The notes under the pieces are model-generated. The model ran no database searches. It was not told the DNA's origin and saw only the letters and a program-made list of their open reading frames with translations. From an uncultured Collinsella sp. (GTDB lineage Bacteria > Actinomycetota > Coriobacteriia > Coriobacteriales > Coriobacteriaceae): a stretch of 7,278 nt of DNA. The stretch spans positions 1-7,278 of the forward strand of contig CALKBB010000166.1 in assembly GCA_937989795.1 (NCBI GenBank), given 5' to 3'. This document shows, one piece after another, positions 1 through 5,276 of this stretch (position 1 is its first letter; each line of letters starts with the position of its first letter). The translations under genes and the position numbers were made by a program.

Positions 1-26
1 ATCTCGATCTTCTCGGTTTCCTTCAT
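1..26 (-). CDS. 5' end of a second FrlB/GfrF-like SIS-domain gene (partial, runs off the left edge)
   Basis: Read on the minus strand from the ATG at 26-24, these bases encode MKETEKIE. They are identical, base for base, to the first 26 bases of the frlB-like gene at 5216-5191. A Shine-Dalgarno AAAGGA precedes the ATG, and the preceding CAGAAAGGA string is also shared with the other copy. The gene has its own upstream promoter region, so it heads a separate operon continuing to the left. Only the N-terminus is visible. That it is a full paralogous deglycase is an inference from the exact match at the start codon. Confidence 0.72.
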
Positions 27-70
27 GGCTTTTCCTTTCTGTCCTGCACGCAACTCTATACATTGCGTTT

Positions 71-120
71 CTTTTCGATACCAATTATAGACATACACCT
101 AATGTGTTTTTAATACCACT
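71..120 (-). promoter_or_regulatory. Promoter with two GGTAT operator-like elements for the left-edge operon
   Basis: On the minus strand a perfect -10 hexamer TATAAT sits at 89-84, followed at once by TTGGTATCGAAAAG (84-71), which would cover the transcription start. A second element, AGTGGTATTAAAA, starts at 120 and covers the expected -35 area. No good -35 hexamer is visible at 17 bp, so activation or weak basal activity is possible. The predicted leader is about 50 nt. The arrangement matches the promoter at 6415-6462: the same GGTAT element abuts the -10, and the two GGTAT elements are 35 bp apart here and 33 bp there. The regulator binding these sites is inferred to be the GntR protein encoded at the right edge. 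Confidence 0.55.
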
Positions 121-178
121 TATCAATCTGCTCCAATCCTCGGTGAACGGTCGAAATTCTCTGGTGAGTGGTATTAAA
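109..178. repeat. 12-bp perfect inverted repeat with a 46-bp spacer, operator-like
   Basis: TTTAATACCACT at 109-120 is the exact reverse complement of AGTGGTATTAAA at 167-178. The centres are 58 bp apart. The left arm lies near the -35 of the left operon promoter and the right arm lies just past the MFS stop codon. The arms are too far apart for a simple dimer site or terminator hairpin. A pair of regulator sites able to interact by looping is one reading. Confidence 0.5.
140..154. promoter_or_regulatory. 15-bp shared upstream box, copy 1
   Basis: TCGGTGAACGGTCGA here matches TCGGCGAACGGTCGA at 6487-6501 in 14 of 15 positions. Both lie about 60-70 bp upstream of the inferred transcription start, exactly 59 bp from the CC of the TTGGTATC element. 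The fixed distance suggests a protein site used by both operons. I do not recognise the box as a known factor's consensus. Confidence 0.5.
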
Positions 179-196
179 TTAGAATTGAATGTATAG

Positions 197-1411
197 CTAA
201 CACCTCTGGCGCCTCCCTTGTGTGACAAAGAACAGCGTTCCTACCAGCGCGATAATGGTCGATGCCCCAAACAGCACCGCCTGAACGCCCAAAGCCTCCG
301 CCAAAAACGGAGCCGCCAGCAACGGAAGCACGCCGGCGCTCATCAGGCCAAAACGCACAAAGCCGGTAATGCGCCCCAGGTATTTGATGTCCGCGCGCTC
401 CTGAATCAAGATCATCTGCAGCGGCTCCAAGAAACCCCAAGCCAGTCCGTTAATCGCCTGACCGATAATCGCAACCCCCAGCATATCGGTGCCCACGTAC
501 ACCATGGACCCAATGCCCACGGCCATGAGCGCGCCGAGCAACAATCGCAGGTTGACATGGCGAGCAGAAAGCTTGGTCAGGATGAACGCGCCCACCGAGG
601 AAGTGAGGCCCACGACCGAGGACAGCCAGCCCAGCCAGACGATATCCACGTTGAGCACATCGCGGTAGAACAACGACTCAAGCGAATCGAACGCGCCGAA
701 CGCAAAGAAACCCAAAAAGCCCGAGATAAAGATGAGGCGCAAGTCGTGGTCGCGAAACGTAAGTCGCGCGCCCTCGGCCATGCCGCCCAGAATACCGCCC
801 TTCGGCTTCTCCCCTTTTGCGGGAGCAACACACTCGTGACAGCCCAAGGAGAGCACGGCCGCCACACCCATCATGCCCGCCATGAGCAGATAGACCGATT
901 GCGTGGCAAAACAGCTCACGATGGCACCGCCGAGCAGCGGGCCAGCGGTATAGGCGATATTGCTGTAGAACACCATGAGACCGTTCACGCGGGTACGGCC
1001 CTCGGTGGTCGACTCCAGGTATCCCGGAAACGCATGCGTGCAGGTGTTGATAAAGCCGCCCGCAAGTCCCAAGACGCACGCGGCAAACACAAGCCCGGGG
1101 ACAGACAACGGCGCCAACCCCACGCCAAGCGATAGCACCGCCGTAATCACGCACGTCACAAATGACGTCCGGCGCGGTCCAAAGCGGTCGATGACCGAGC
1201 CCGACACCATATTGCCCACCGACGTCATAAGATTGCGCGCGAGCGTAATGGCGGCAACCAAAAAGGCCGTGCCGGCCAGATCATACGTGGCCGCACCGAT
1301 AAGCCCCAAAAAGTAGACCGCGTTGTTGGCGCACCACTGCAGGGACTCAATAAGAATCAGCCTGACCTCTGCCGGCGTCAGGCGCATTGCTTCGCGATCC
1401 TTCGCGAACAT
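197..1411 (-). CDS. Major facilitator superfamily (MFS) transporter
   Basis: This 404-residue membrane protein has about twelve hydrophobic segments in two halves, the usual MFS size. The N-half carries the loop 2-3 signature GSVIDRFGPRR at residues 71-81 (D75, R76, G78, R80, R81), which marks the family. A hydrophilic central stretch around residues 195-225, rich in K, G and E, separates the halves. The start is supported by AGAAGGAG five bases upstream of the ATG. The gene lies between the EIID gene and the next operon, just after an intrinsic terminator that leaves almost no room for its own promoter. It may therefore be expressed by read-through. Its substrate is unknown. Export or uptake of an amino acid released by the neighbouring enzymes is possible but not shown. 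I see no terminator after its stop codon. Confidence 0.9.
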   Translation of the reverse strand: MFAKDREAMRLTPAEVRLILIESLQWCANNAVYFLGLIGAATYDLAGTAFLVAAITLARNLMTSVGNMVSGSVIDRFGPRRTSFVTCVITAVLSLGVGLAPLSVPGLVFAACVLGLAGGFINTCTHAFPGYLESTTEGRTRVNGLMVFYSNIAYTAGPLLGGAIVSCFATQSVYLLMAGMMGVAAVLSLGCHECVAPAKGEKPKGGILGGMAEGARLTFRDHDLRLIFISGFLGFFAFGAFDSLESLFYRDVLNVDIVWLGWLSSVVGLTSSVGAFILTKLSARHVNLRLLLGALMAVGIGSMVYVGTDMLGVAIIGQAINGLAWGFLEPLQMILIQERADIKYLGRITGFVRFGLMSAGVLPLLAAPFLAEALGVQAVLFGASTIIALVGTLFFVTQGRRQRC

Positions 1412-1426
1412 ACGAACTCCTTCTAT

Positions 1427-1468
1427 ACAAAAAGGGGATGGAGGGCATAGGCCTGCTCCATCCCTTTT
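1427..1468 (-). terminator. Intrinsic terminator after the PTS EIID gene
   Basis: On the minus strand AAAGGGATGGAG (1467-1456) pairs with CTCCATCCCCTTT (1443-1431), and the helix runs into CTTTTTGT. The core of eight pairs is perfect, and inner bases GGC/GCC can extend the stem. It sits about 35 bases after the EIID stop and about 15 bases before the MFS start, so it separates the PTS operon from the transporter or sets its level by read-through. The plus strand also ends in a short T run, so weak bidirectional action is possible. Confidence 0.82.
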
Positions 1469-1502
1469 CCAGGTTGCAACGAAAATCTATGCAGCCGGGC
1501 CC

Positions 1503-2327
1503 TTACGCCAGCACGCCGAAGAACGCGCCGATGATGCCCACGACCATGGTGGCCACGATCAGCACCATGGGGTTGATCTTCTTGGACAGCAGCCAGTAGT
1601 ACAGCCAGAAGGCGAGCATGCCGAGCATGCCGGGCATGATGCCGTCCAGGATGTCCTGGAGGGTCTGGGCGTCGTCGCCCGAGCCGATGGCCACCGGGAT
1701 GCTGGCCCAGAACATGTCCTTGCACATGGCGCCCACGACCATGACGCCCACGATGCCCACGCAGGTCATGATCTTCTGCATGAGGCCGGTCCTCTGGGCC
1801 TCGTCCAGGAAGCCCACGCCCAGCTCGTAGCCCTTGACGGCGCCCCAGATGCGCAGCGCGAAGCCGGGGACGTTGTAGATGAGCAGGAAGGCGATGGGGC
1901 CGAAGGGGTTGCCGGCCTGGCACAGGCTGATGCCCACCGCGGCGGCGACCACGCGCAGCGTCGACAGGAAGATGGAGTCGCCGATGCCGGACAGCGGGCC
2001 CATGAGGGCGGCCTTGACGTCGTTGACGCTCTCGGGCTCGATCTCGCCGCGGGCGACCTTCTCCTCCATGGCCATCGCGATGCCGCCGACGAACGGGGCG
2101 AACTGGACGGTGATGTTGAAGAACGCGCAGTGGCGGTGCAGGGCCTCGGCGTAGTCGTCGGGGCGGCCGGCGTAGATCTTCTTGAGCATGTTGGCGACCA
2201 TCAGGCAGAAGGCGATGTTCATCTGCTTGTAGTAGGTCCAGGAGAACTCCATGCCCAGGGCGCCGACGTTGACGGCGCTCTTGACGAGGTCGGAGCGCGT
2301 GATCTTGTTCTCGGGACTAGAAGTCAT
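1503..2327 (-). CDS. PTS mannose-family EIID membrane subunit
   Basis: This is the D subunit of a mannose/sorbose/fructoselysine-type PTS permease. With EIIC it forms the membrane channel that passes sugar to phospho-EIIB. The family signature GPLSGIGDSIF is at residues 110-120, and hydrophobic helices fill the C-terminal half (GIVGVMVVGA, GMLGMLAFWLYYW, VATMVVGIIGAFFG). The length of 274 residues fits the family. Two ATGs exist, at 2336 and 2327. GGAAGGGG touches the first but is 9 bases from the second, so I chose 2327; either way the gene overlaps the EIIC stop, implying translational coupling. From about codon 5 to the stop every codon ends in G or C, unlike EIIA and EIIB. The usual FFNTxP motif of EIIDs reads FFNITVQFAP here (from residue 69). 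Confidence 0.95.
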   Translation of the reverse strand: MTSSPENKITRSDLVKSAVNVGALGMEFSWTYYKQMNIAFCLMVANMLKKIYAGRPDDYAEALHRHCAFFNITVQFAPFVGGIAMAMEEKVARGEIEPESVNDVKAALMGPLSGIGDSIFLSTLRVVAAAVGISLCQAGNPFGPIAFLLIYNVPGFALRIWGAVKGYELGVGFLDEAQRTGLMQKIMTCVGIVGVMVVGAMCKDMFWASIPVAIGSGDDAQTLQDILDGIMPGMLGMLAFWLYYWLLSKKINPMVLIVATMVVGIIGAFFGVLA

Positions 2328-3090
2328 CGTCCTCATCCCCTTCCGCGGAGAGCTGGGGCTGGGCTCCGCCCAGGCCGAGCAGGTCGAACTTGTCGATGCC
2401 GATGATGATGGCGATCAGGGCGACGCCCAGGACGGGCACGTTGGCGTAGGAGCACAGCAGGAAGCCCAGGAAGTAGAAGGGCACGAGCTGCTTGGTGAGC
2501 ACCAGGCGGCCGAGCATGGCGAAGCCCATGGCCGGCAGGATGTTGGCGGCAACGCCAAAGCCAGCAAGGACAAAGGGCGGGATGAAGTCGAGCATGCCCT
2601 GGATGGCGTCAGCACCCAGATAGAACGACAGCGAGCACAGCAGGAACGCCATGATGATACCGGTCAAACCGATCAGGAAGTGCATCGCATAGACACCCTT
2701 AAGGTTGCCCTGGCCGGAGAAGACATCAGCGCGGTCAACCAGAATCGGCAGGGCGGCGTTGAGGATGTTCTTGATGGCAAGGCACAGCGTGGCGATGGGC
2801 ATAGCGAGCGCGATGGCTGCCTCGGTGCTCTGGCCCAACTGGATAGCGAAGGCGCAGGCGAGCACGCCGCCGATCGTCTCATCAGGCGGCACGTAGGCGC
2901 CGATGGAGATCGAGCCCATGAACAGAAGCTCCAGGCTGGCGCCGATCGCGAGGCCGGACTGCAGGTCCCCCAGCACCAGGCCCACGAGCGGGCACAGGAC
3001 GATGGGGCGGAACGCATAGAGCGTACCGAGCTGGCAGTCGAACTTACCAAATGCGGCGATAAGTCCGATGAGGATTGCTTGGGTAAGCAT
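2317..3090 (-). CDS. PTS mannose-family EIIC membrane subunit
   Basis: This 257-residue integral membrane permease subunit binds and translocates the sugar together with EIID. The family signature RPIVLCPLVGLVLGD (28-42), followed by SGLAIGASLELLFMG (45-59), is diagnostic for the ManY/AgaC/SorA group. SISIGAYVPPDETIGG (60-75) is also typical. Further hydrophobic segments lie at about 92-110, 134-158, 168-190 and 202-231. A strong AAAGGGGG is four bases before the ATG. It follows EIIB after 58 bp containing a hairpin and overlaps the EIID start. The protein ends in an acidic tail closed by Phe (EGDEDDDF). Codon use changes abruptly at codon 180: upstream codons often end in T (GTT, TTT, GCT, GGT), while codons 181 to about 249 all end in G or C. 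Confidence 0.95.
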   Translation of the reverse strand: MLTQAILIGLIAAFGKFDCQLGTLYAFRPIVLCPLVGLVLGDLQSGLAIGASLELLFMGSISIGAYVPPDETIGGVLACAFAIQLGQSTEAAIALAMPIATLCLAIKNILNAALPILVDRADVFSGQGNLKGVYAMHFLIGLTGIIMAFLLCSLSFYLGADAIQGMLDFIPPFVLAGFGVAANILPAMGFAMLGRLVLTKQLVPFYFLGFLLCSYANVPVLGVALIAIIIGIDKFDLLGLGGAQPQLSAEGDEDDDF

Positions 3091-3117
3091 ATATCCCCCT
3101 TTCCTAATAGGACACTA

Positions 3118-3137
3118 CGAAGAGCTCAGACTCTTCG
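3118..3137 (-). other. Intercistronic hairpin between EIIB and EIIC
   Basis: CGAAGAG (3118-3124) and CTCTTCG (3131-3137) form a perfect 7-bp stem with a 6-base loop. On the transcribed strand it is not followed by a T run, so it is unlikely to be a terminator. An mRNA stability or processing element in the polycistronic transcript is the simplest reading. Confidence 0.45.
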
Positions 3138-3148
3138 AAATTGAACGC

Positions 3149-3631
3149 CTAGAGCACGCTTGCGCAGTCAACCTTGGGGTCATCGGCCAGAGGACGGATC
3201 TCGACCTCAACGCCGTTGTTCAGCATCTCACGCACATCGGCCTCCTCGGCTGCAGTCAGGAAGATCTGACGAGAGACCTGACGAGCATCGGGGCGCTTCT
3301 CGTCCTTGGGCTTGGTGTTGCCCAGGTTGACCGACTTGATCTGCGGGCAGCCTTCAACAAGCTGCTTTGCCTCAGCGATGGTGGCGACACAGATAATCAT
3401 CTTGTATTTGTCAGTCACACCCGAGTTAATGGCCTCGATGGCATTCGCCATATCCTTGATGACGAGCTTGCAGCCGGCAGGCTTGCCCATCTTGAGCGTC
3501 GTCTTCCACACCGGGTCGTTGGCGACCTTATCGCCCACGCAGAAAATGCAGTTGGAGCCAAGGCCCTGGACCCAAGAGACCGCGACCTGGCCATGAAGCA
3601 GGCGATGGTCGACGCGAAGTAGCTGAATCAT
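3149..3631 (-). CDS. PTS mannose-family EIIB cytoplasmic subunit
   Basis: This soluble phosphocarrier accepts phosphate from EIIA and gives it to the sugar entering through EIIC/EIID. The N-terminal motif RVDHRLLHGQVAVSW contains the family's phospho-histidine in LLHGQV (H13 from the chosen start). The length of 160 residues matches stand-alone EIIBs. I start at ATG 3631-3629: a GGGGGG Shine-Dalgarno lies seven bases upstream. A longer reading from a TTG at 3646 would put that ribosome site inside the coding region and add only five residues (MGGHI). It follows EIIA by 57 bp and precedes EIIC by 58 bp. Codon use is mixed, unlike EIID. Confidence 0.95.
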   Translation of the reverse strand: MIQLLRVDHRLLHGQVAVSWVQGLGSNCIFCVGDKVANDPVWKTTLKMGKPAGCKLVIKDMANAIEAINSGVTDKYKMIICVATIAEAKQLVEGCPQIKSVNLGNTKPKDEKRPDARQVSRQIFLTAAEEADVREMLNNGVEVEIRPLADDPKVDCASVL

Positions 3632-3655
3632 AATGTGACCCCCCAAAGGTCTTGT

Positions 3656-3668
3656 GCCGTCTTACGGC
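3656..3668 (-). other. Small hairpin between EIIA and EIIB
   Basis: GCCGT (3656-3660) and ACGGC (3664-3668) can form a 5-bp GC-rich stem with a 3-base loop in the 57-bp gap. No T run follows on the transcribed strand, so it is not a convincing terminator. It may contribute to transcript processing, but a short hairpin can also arise by chance. Confidence 0.25.
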
Positions 3669-3688
3669 GTGTCAGTAGGTGCTGCGGA

Positions 3689-4108
3689 TTAGAACTCTTC
3701 TTCCTCTTCGTCATCGACCAAAAGATCGTTGACAAACTTCACGCGCGTATCGTCCGCAGCGACGATGGCGCGAATCGTCTCCTCAACCGGCGCCGACTCG
3801 TCAGAGAACAGCAGCTGGATAAGCAGAGGAAGGTTCATGTTGGTAACGAGGTACGTGCGGGGACGCGTCTGGACGATCTTGGTGAACTCGTTGTTGACGC
3901 TGCCGCCAAAAAGGTCGGTGCAGACAACGACATCATCGTCGGCAGCCATGCCTGCCAGCAGTTTTTGGGCCTCCTCGGCCACGTCCATGCGGTCATCGAC
4001 GAACATCGAAAGATCGTGGACGTTGTCGCGAGCGCCCGAGAGCAGCTCGACACTCTCCTTGATGCCGGTAGCGAAGTGCGCATGGCTGGCGATGATGTAC
4101 TGCCTCAT
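3689..4108 (-). CDS. PTS mannose-family EIIA cytoplasmic subunit
   Basis: This 139-residue EIIA-Man fold protein takes phosphate from HPr and passes it to EIIB. The expected active histidine is H9 in the N-terminal ASHAHFATG segment, matching the T/S-H-G/A context of ManX. The conserved DLFGGSVNN (64-72) corresponds to the D-x-x-GG-S element that frames the active site. The length is that of a separate EIIA domain rather than an EIIAB fusion. AGAGGA precedes the ATG by eight bases. The gene is 46 bp after the frlB-like gene and 57 bp before EIIB. The protein ends in an unusual acidic tail with terminal Phe (DDEEEEEF), similar in style to the EIIC tail. Confidence 0.94.
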   Translation of the reverse strand: MRQYIIASHAHFATGIKESVELLSGARDNVHDLSMFVDDRMDVAEEAQKLLAGMAADDDVVVCTDLFGGSVNNEFTKIVQTRPRTYLVTNMNLPLLIQLLFSDESAPVEETIRAIVAADDTRVKFVNDLLVDDEEEEEF

Positions 4109-4154
4109 TCTGTGTTCCTCTCAATAGCCCGGCGCGTTCCCGCACCCGTTTTCT

Positions 4155-5216
4155 TTAGTAGTCGAACTGGTGATAGTAGCGACGATACTTGAGGTTGTGC
4201 TTGGTGACCGTCTCGTAGTAGCGAGCCAGGCGGTCGGTAACGAGCACCGTCAGAATCCACGGAGACACGATGACGCGGAACTCGTCGTCAAGGCCGGGGA
4301 TCGCGAACTCGGCGGTGTCGATGATGTTGATGTCGGTGTCGCCGGTCACGCCGCGGGTCAGGAAGGCGCGGACGCGCTCGTCGAGCTTGCGGTTCTCGTC
4401 CTCGCCCATGAACAGGAACACGGGGACGCCGGGCTCCACGAGCTCGAGGGTGCCGTGGAAGAAGTCGGCCGAGGTGATGTAGCGGGTGCGCTTCCACTGC
4501 ATCTCCTCCAGGATGCACATCGAGAACAGGATCGTCTCCCCCCACAGGGCGCCGGAGCCGATGAACATGGTGTAGGGGGCCAGGGCGTACTTCTTGGCGA
4601 GCTCCTCGGCGCGCGGCTCGAAGCGCTTGCGGATATCGAGCATGTCCTTCCAGATGTCCTTGGTCTGCTCGATAAACAGGTCAAACTTGGGGAAGCAGCC
4701 GCGGCGGTTGAGCAGGCGCAGGCCGAAGCAGTCGGCGAGGTAGTAGCCCTTCTCGCAGCCGCCCGAACCATGGTCAGAAGCCATGGCGACGCAGTTCTCG
4801 GCACCCACAGCCTGGCCGATGGGGCCCTCGGGCTTGGTCATGGCGTAGACGCGCACGCCCATGTCCTTCATCTTCTTGACGGCCTCGAGGACCTCGGGGG
4901 TGGTGCCGGACTCGGAGGCGGTGAGCACGACGGACTTCTCGGTCATGCGCTTGTGGCCCATGGCGTTCCACTCGGCGGCGTGGATCAGGTAGACCTCGAG
5001 GTCGCGGTCGCCGAACTTGTTCATGAGGTACTCGAGCTGCATGAGCTCGTCCCAGGTGCCGCCGACGCCCATCAGGAACACGGCGTCGTAGCCCTCGTCG
5101 GCGACCTTGTCGGCGAGCGCGGTCATCTTCTTGCCGGTCTCGTAGAGCGCCTTGCCGTCCTCGAGATAGCCCTCCTGGTCGAAATGCATGATCTCGATCT
5201 TCTCGGTTTCCTTCAT
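4155..5216 (-). CDS. FrlB/GfrF-like SIS-domain deglycase (probable fructoselysine-6-phosphate type)
   Basis: This 353-residue protein has two sugar-isomerase (SIS) domains. It shows the phosphosugar-binding serine loop SESGTT (101-106), and its C-terminal half resembles E. coli FrlB as I remember it: HGTLELVEPGVPVFLFMGEDE (254-274) and the RRYYHQFDY end. The catalytic pair known in FrlB and FraB, a Glu and a His 16 residues apart, is present as E238 and H254, although the usual E-F-R-H-G reads D-F-F-H-G (251-255). Members split an Amadori product 6-phosphate into glucose 6-phosphate and an amino acid. Lysine is the likely amino acid but this is not proven; fructose-asparagine or another adduct is possible. 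AAAGGAGAG precedes the ATG. Two long tracts (4293-4634 and 4812-5165) have only G/C-ending codons, separated by an ordinary tract. The first 26 bases recur at 1-26. Confidence 0.85.
   Translation of the reverse strand: MKETEKIEIMHFDQEGYLEDGKALYETGKKMTALADKVADEGYDAVFLMGVGGTWDELMQLEYLMNKFGDRDLEVYLIHAAEWNAMGHKRMTEKSVVLTASESGTTPEVLEAVKKMKDMGVRVYAMTKPEGPIGQAVGAENCVAMASDHGSGGCEKGYYLADCFGLRLLNRRGCFPKFDLFIEQTKDIWKDMLDIRKRFEPRAEELAKKYALAPYTMFIGSGALWGETILFSMCILEEMQWKRTRYITSADFFHGTLELVEPGVPVFLFMGEDENRKLDERVRAFLTRGVTGDTDINIIDTAEFAIPGLDDEFRVIVSPWILTVLVTDRLARYYETVTKHNLKYRRYYHQFDY
5191..5216. repeat. 26-bp direct repeat of the window's first 26 bases
   Basis: Positions 5191-5216 are identical to 1-26 in the same orientation and both encode MKETEKIE at a start codon. 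The identity ends at the window edge on one side and at the ATG on the other, so the true repeat may extend left of position 1. Upstream of the ATG only the CAGAAAGGA ribosome-site context is shared. Confidence 0.9.
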
Positions 5217-5252
5217 TTGTCTCTCCTTTCTGGGGTTGTTTCCACATCCCCC

Positions 5253-5266
5253 ATGCCAACGGGCAT
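5253..5266 (-). other. Small hairpin between the two SIS genes
   Basis: ATGCC (5253-5257) and GGCAT (5262-5266) flank a 4-base loop in the 60-bp gap just after the upstream SIS gene's stop. There is no T run on the transcribed strand. Like the other gaps in this operon it seems to hold a processing or stability hairpin rather than a terminator, with weak support. Confidence 0.25.
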
Positions 5267-5276
5267 CAAAACCCGC

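Noticed and set aside
180..196. A terminator after the MFS gene
   Set aside because: I found no GC stem with a T run on the minus strand between the MFS stop and the left promoter region.
218..1135. A 305-codon open frame on the plus strand opposite the MFS gene
   Set aside because: The translation is Arg/His/Gln-rich with no recognisable domain, while the minus-strand frame has twelve membrane segments and the MFS loop signature.
1323..2405. A 360-codon open frame on the plus strand, opposite EIID and EIIC
   Set aside because: It is an antisense shadow. Because nearly all sense codons end in G or C, the antisense codons in register begin with G or C and cannot be stops. The His/Asp/Gly-rich translation has no family signature.
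3632..3646. A TTG start five codons upstream for EIIB
   Set aside because: The GGGGGG ribosome site would fall inside this extension, and the ATG at 3631 is well spaced from it and matches the usual EIIB N-terminus.
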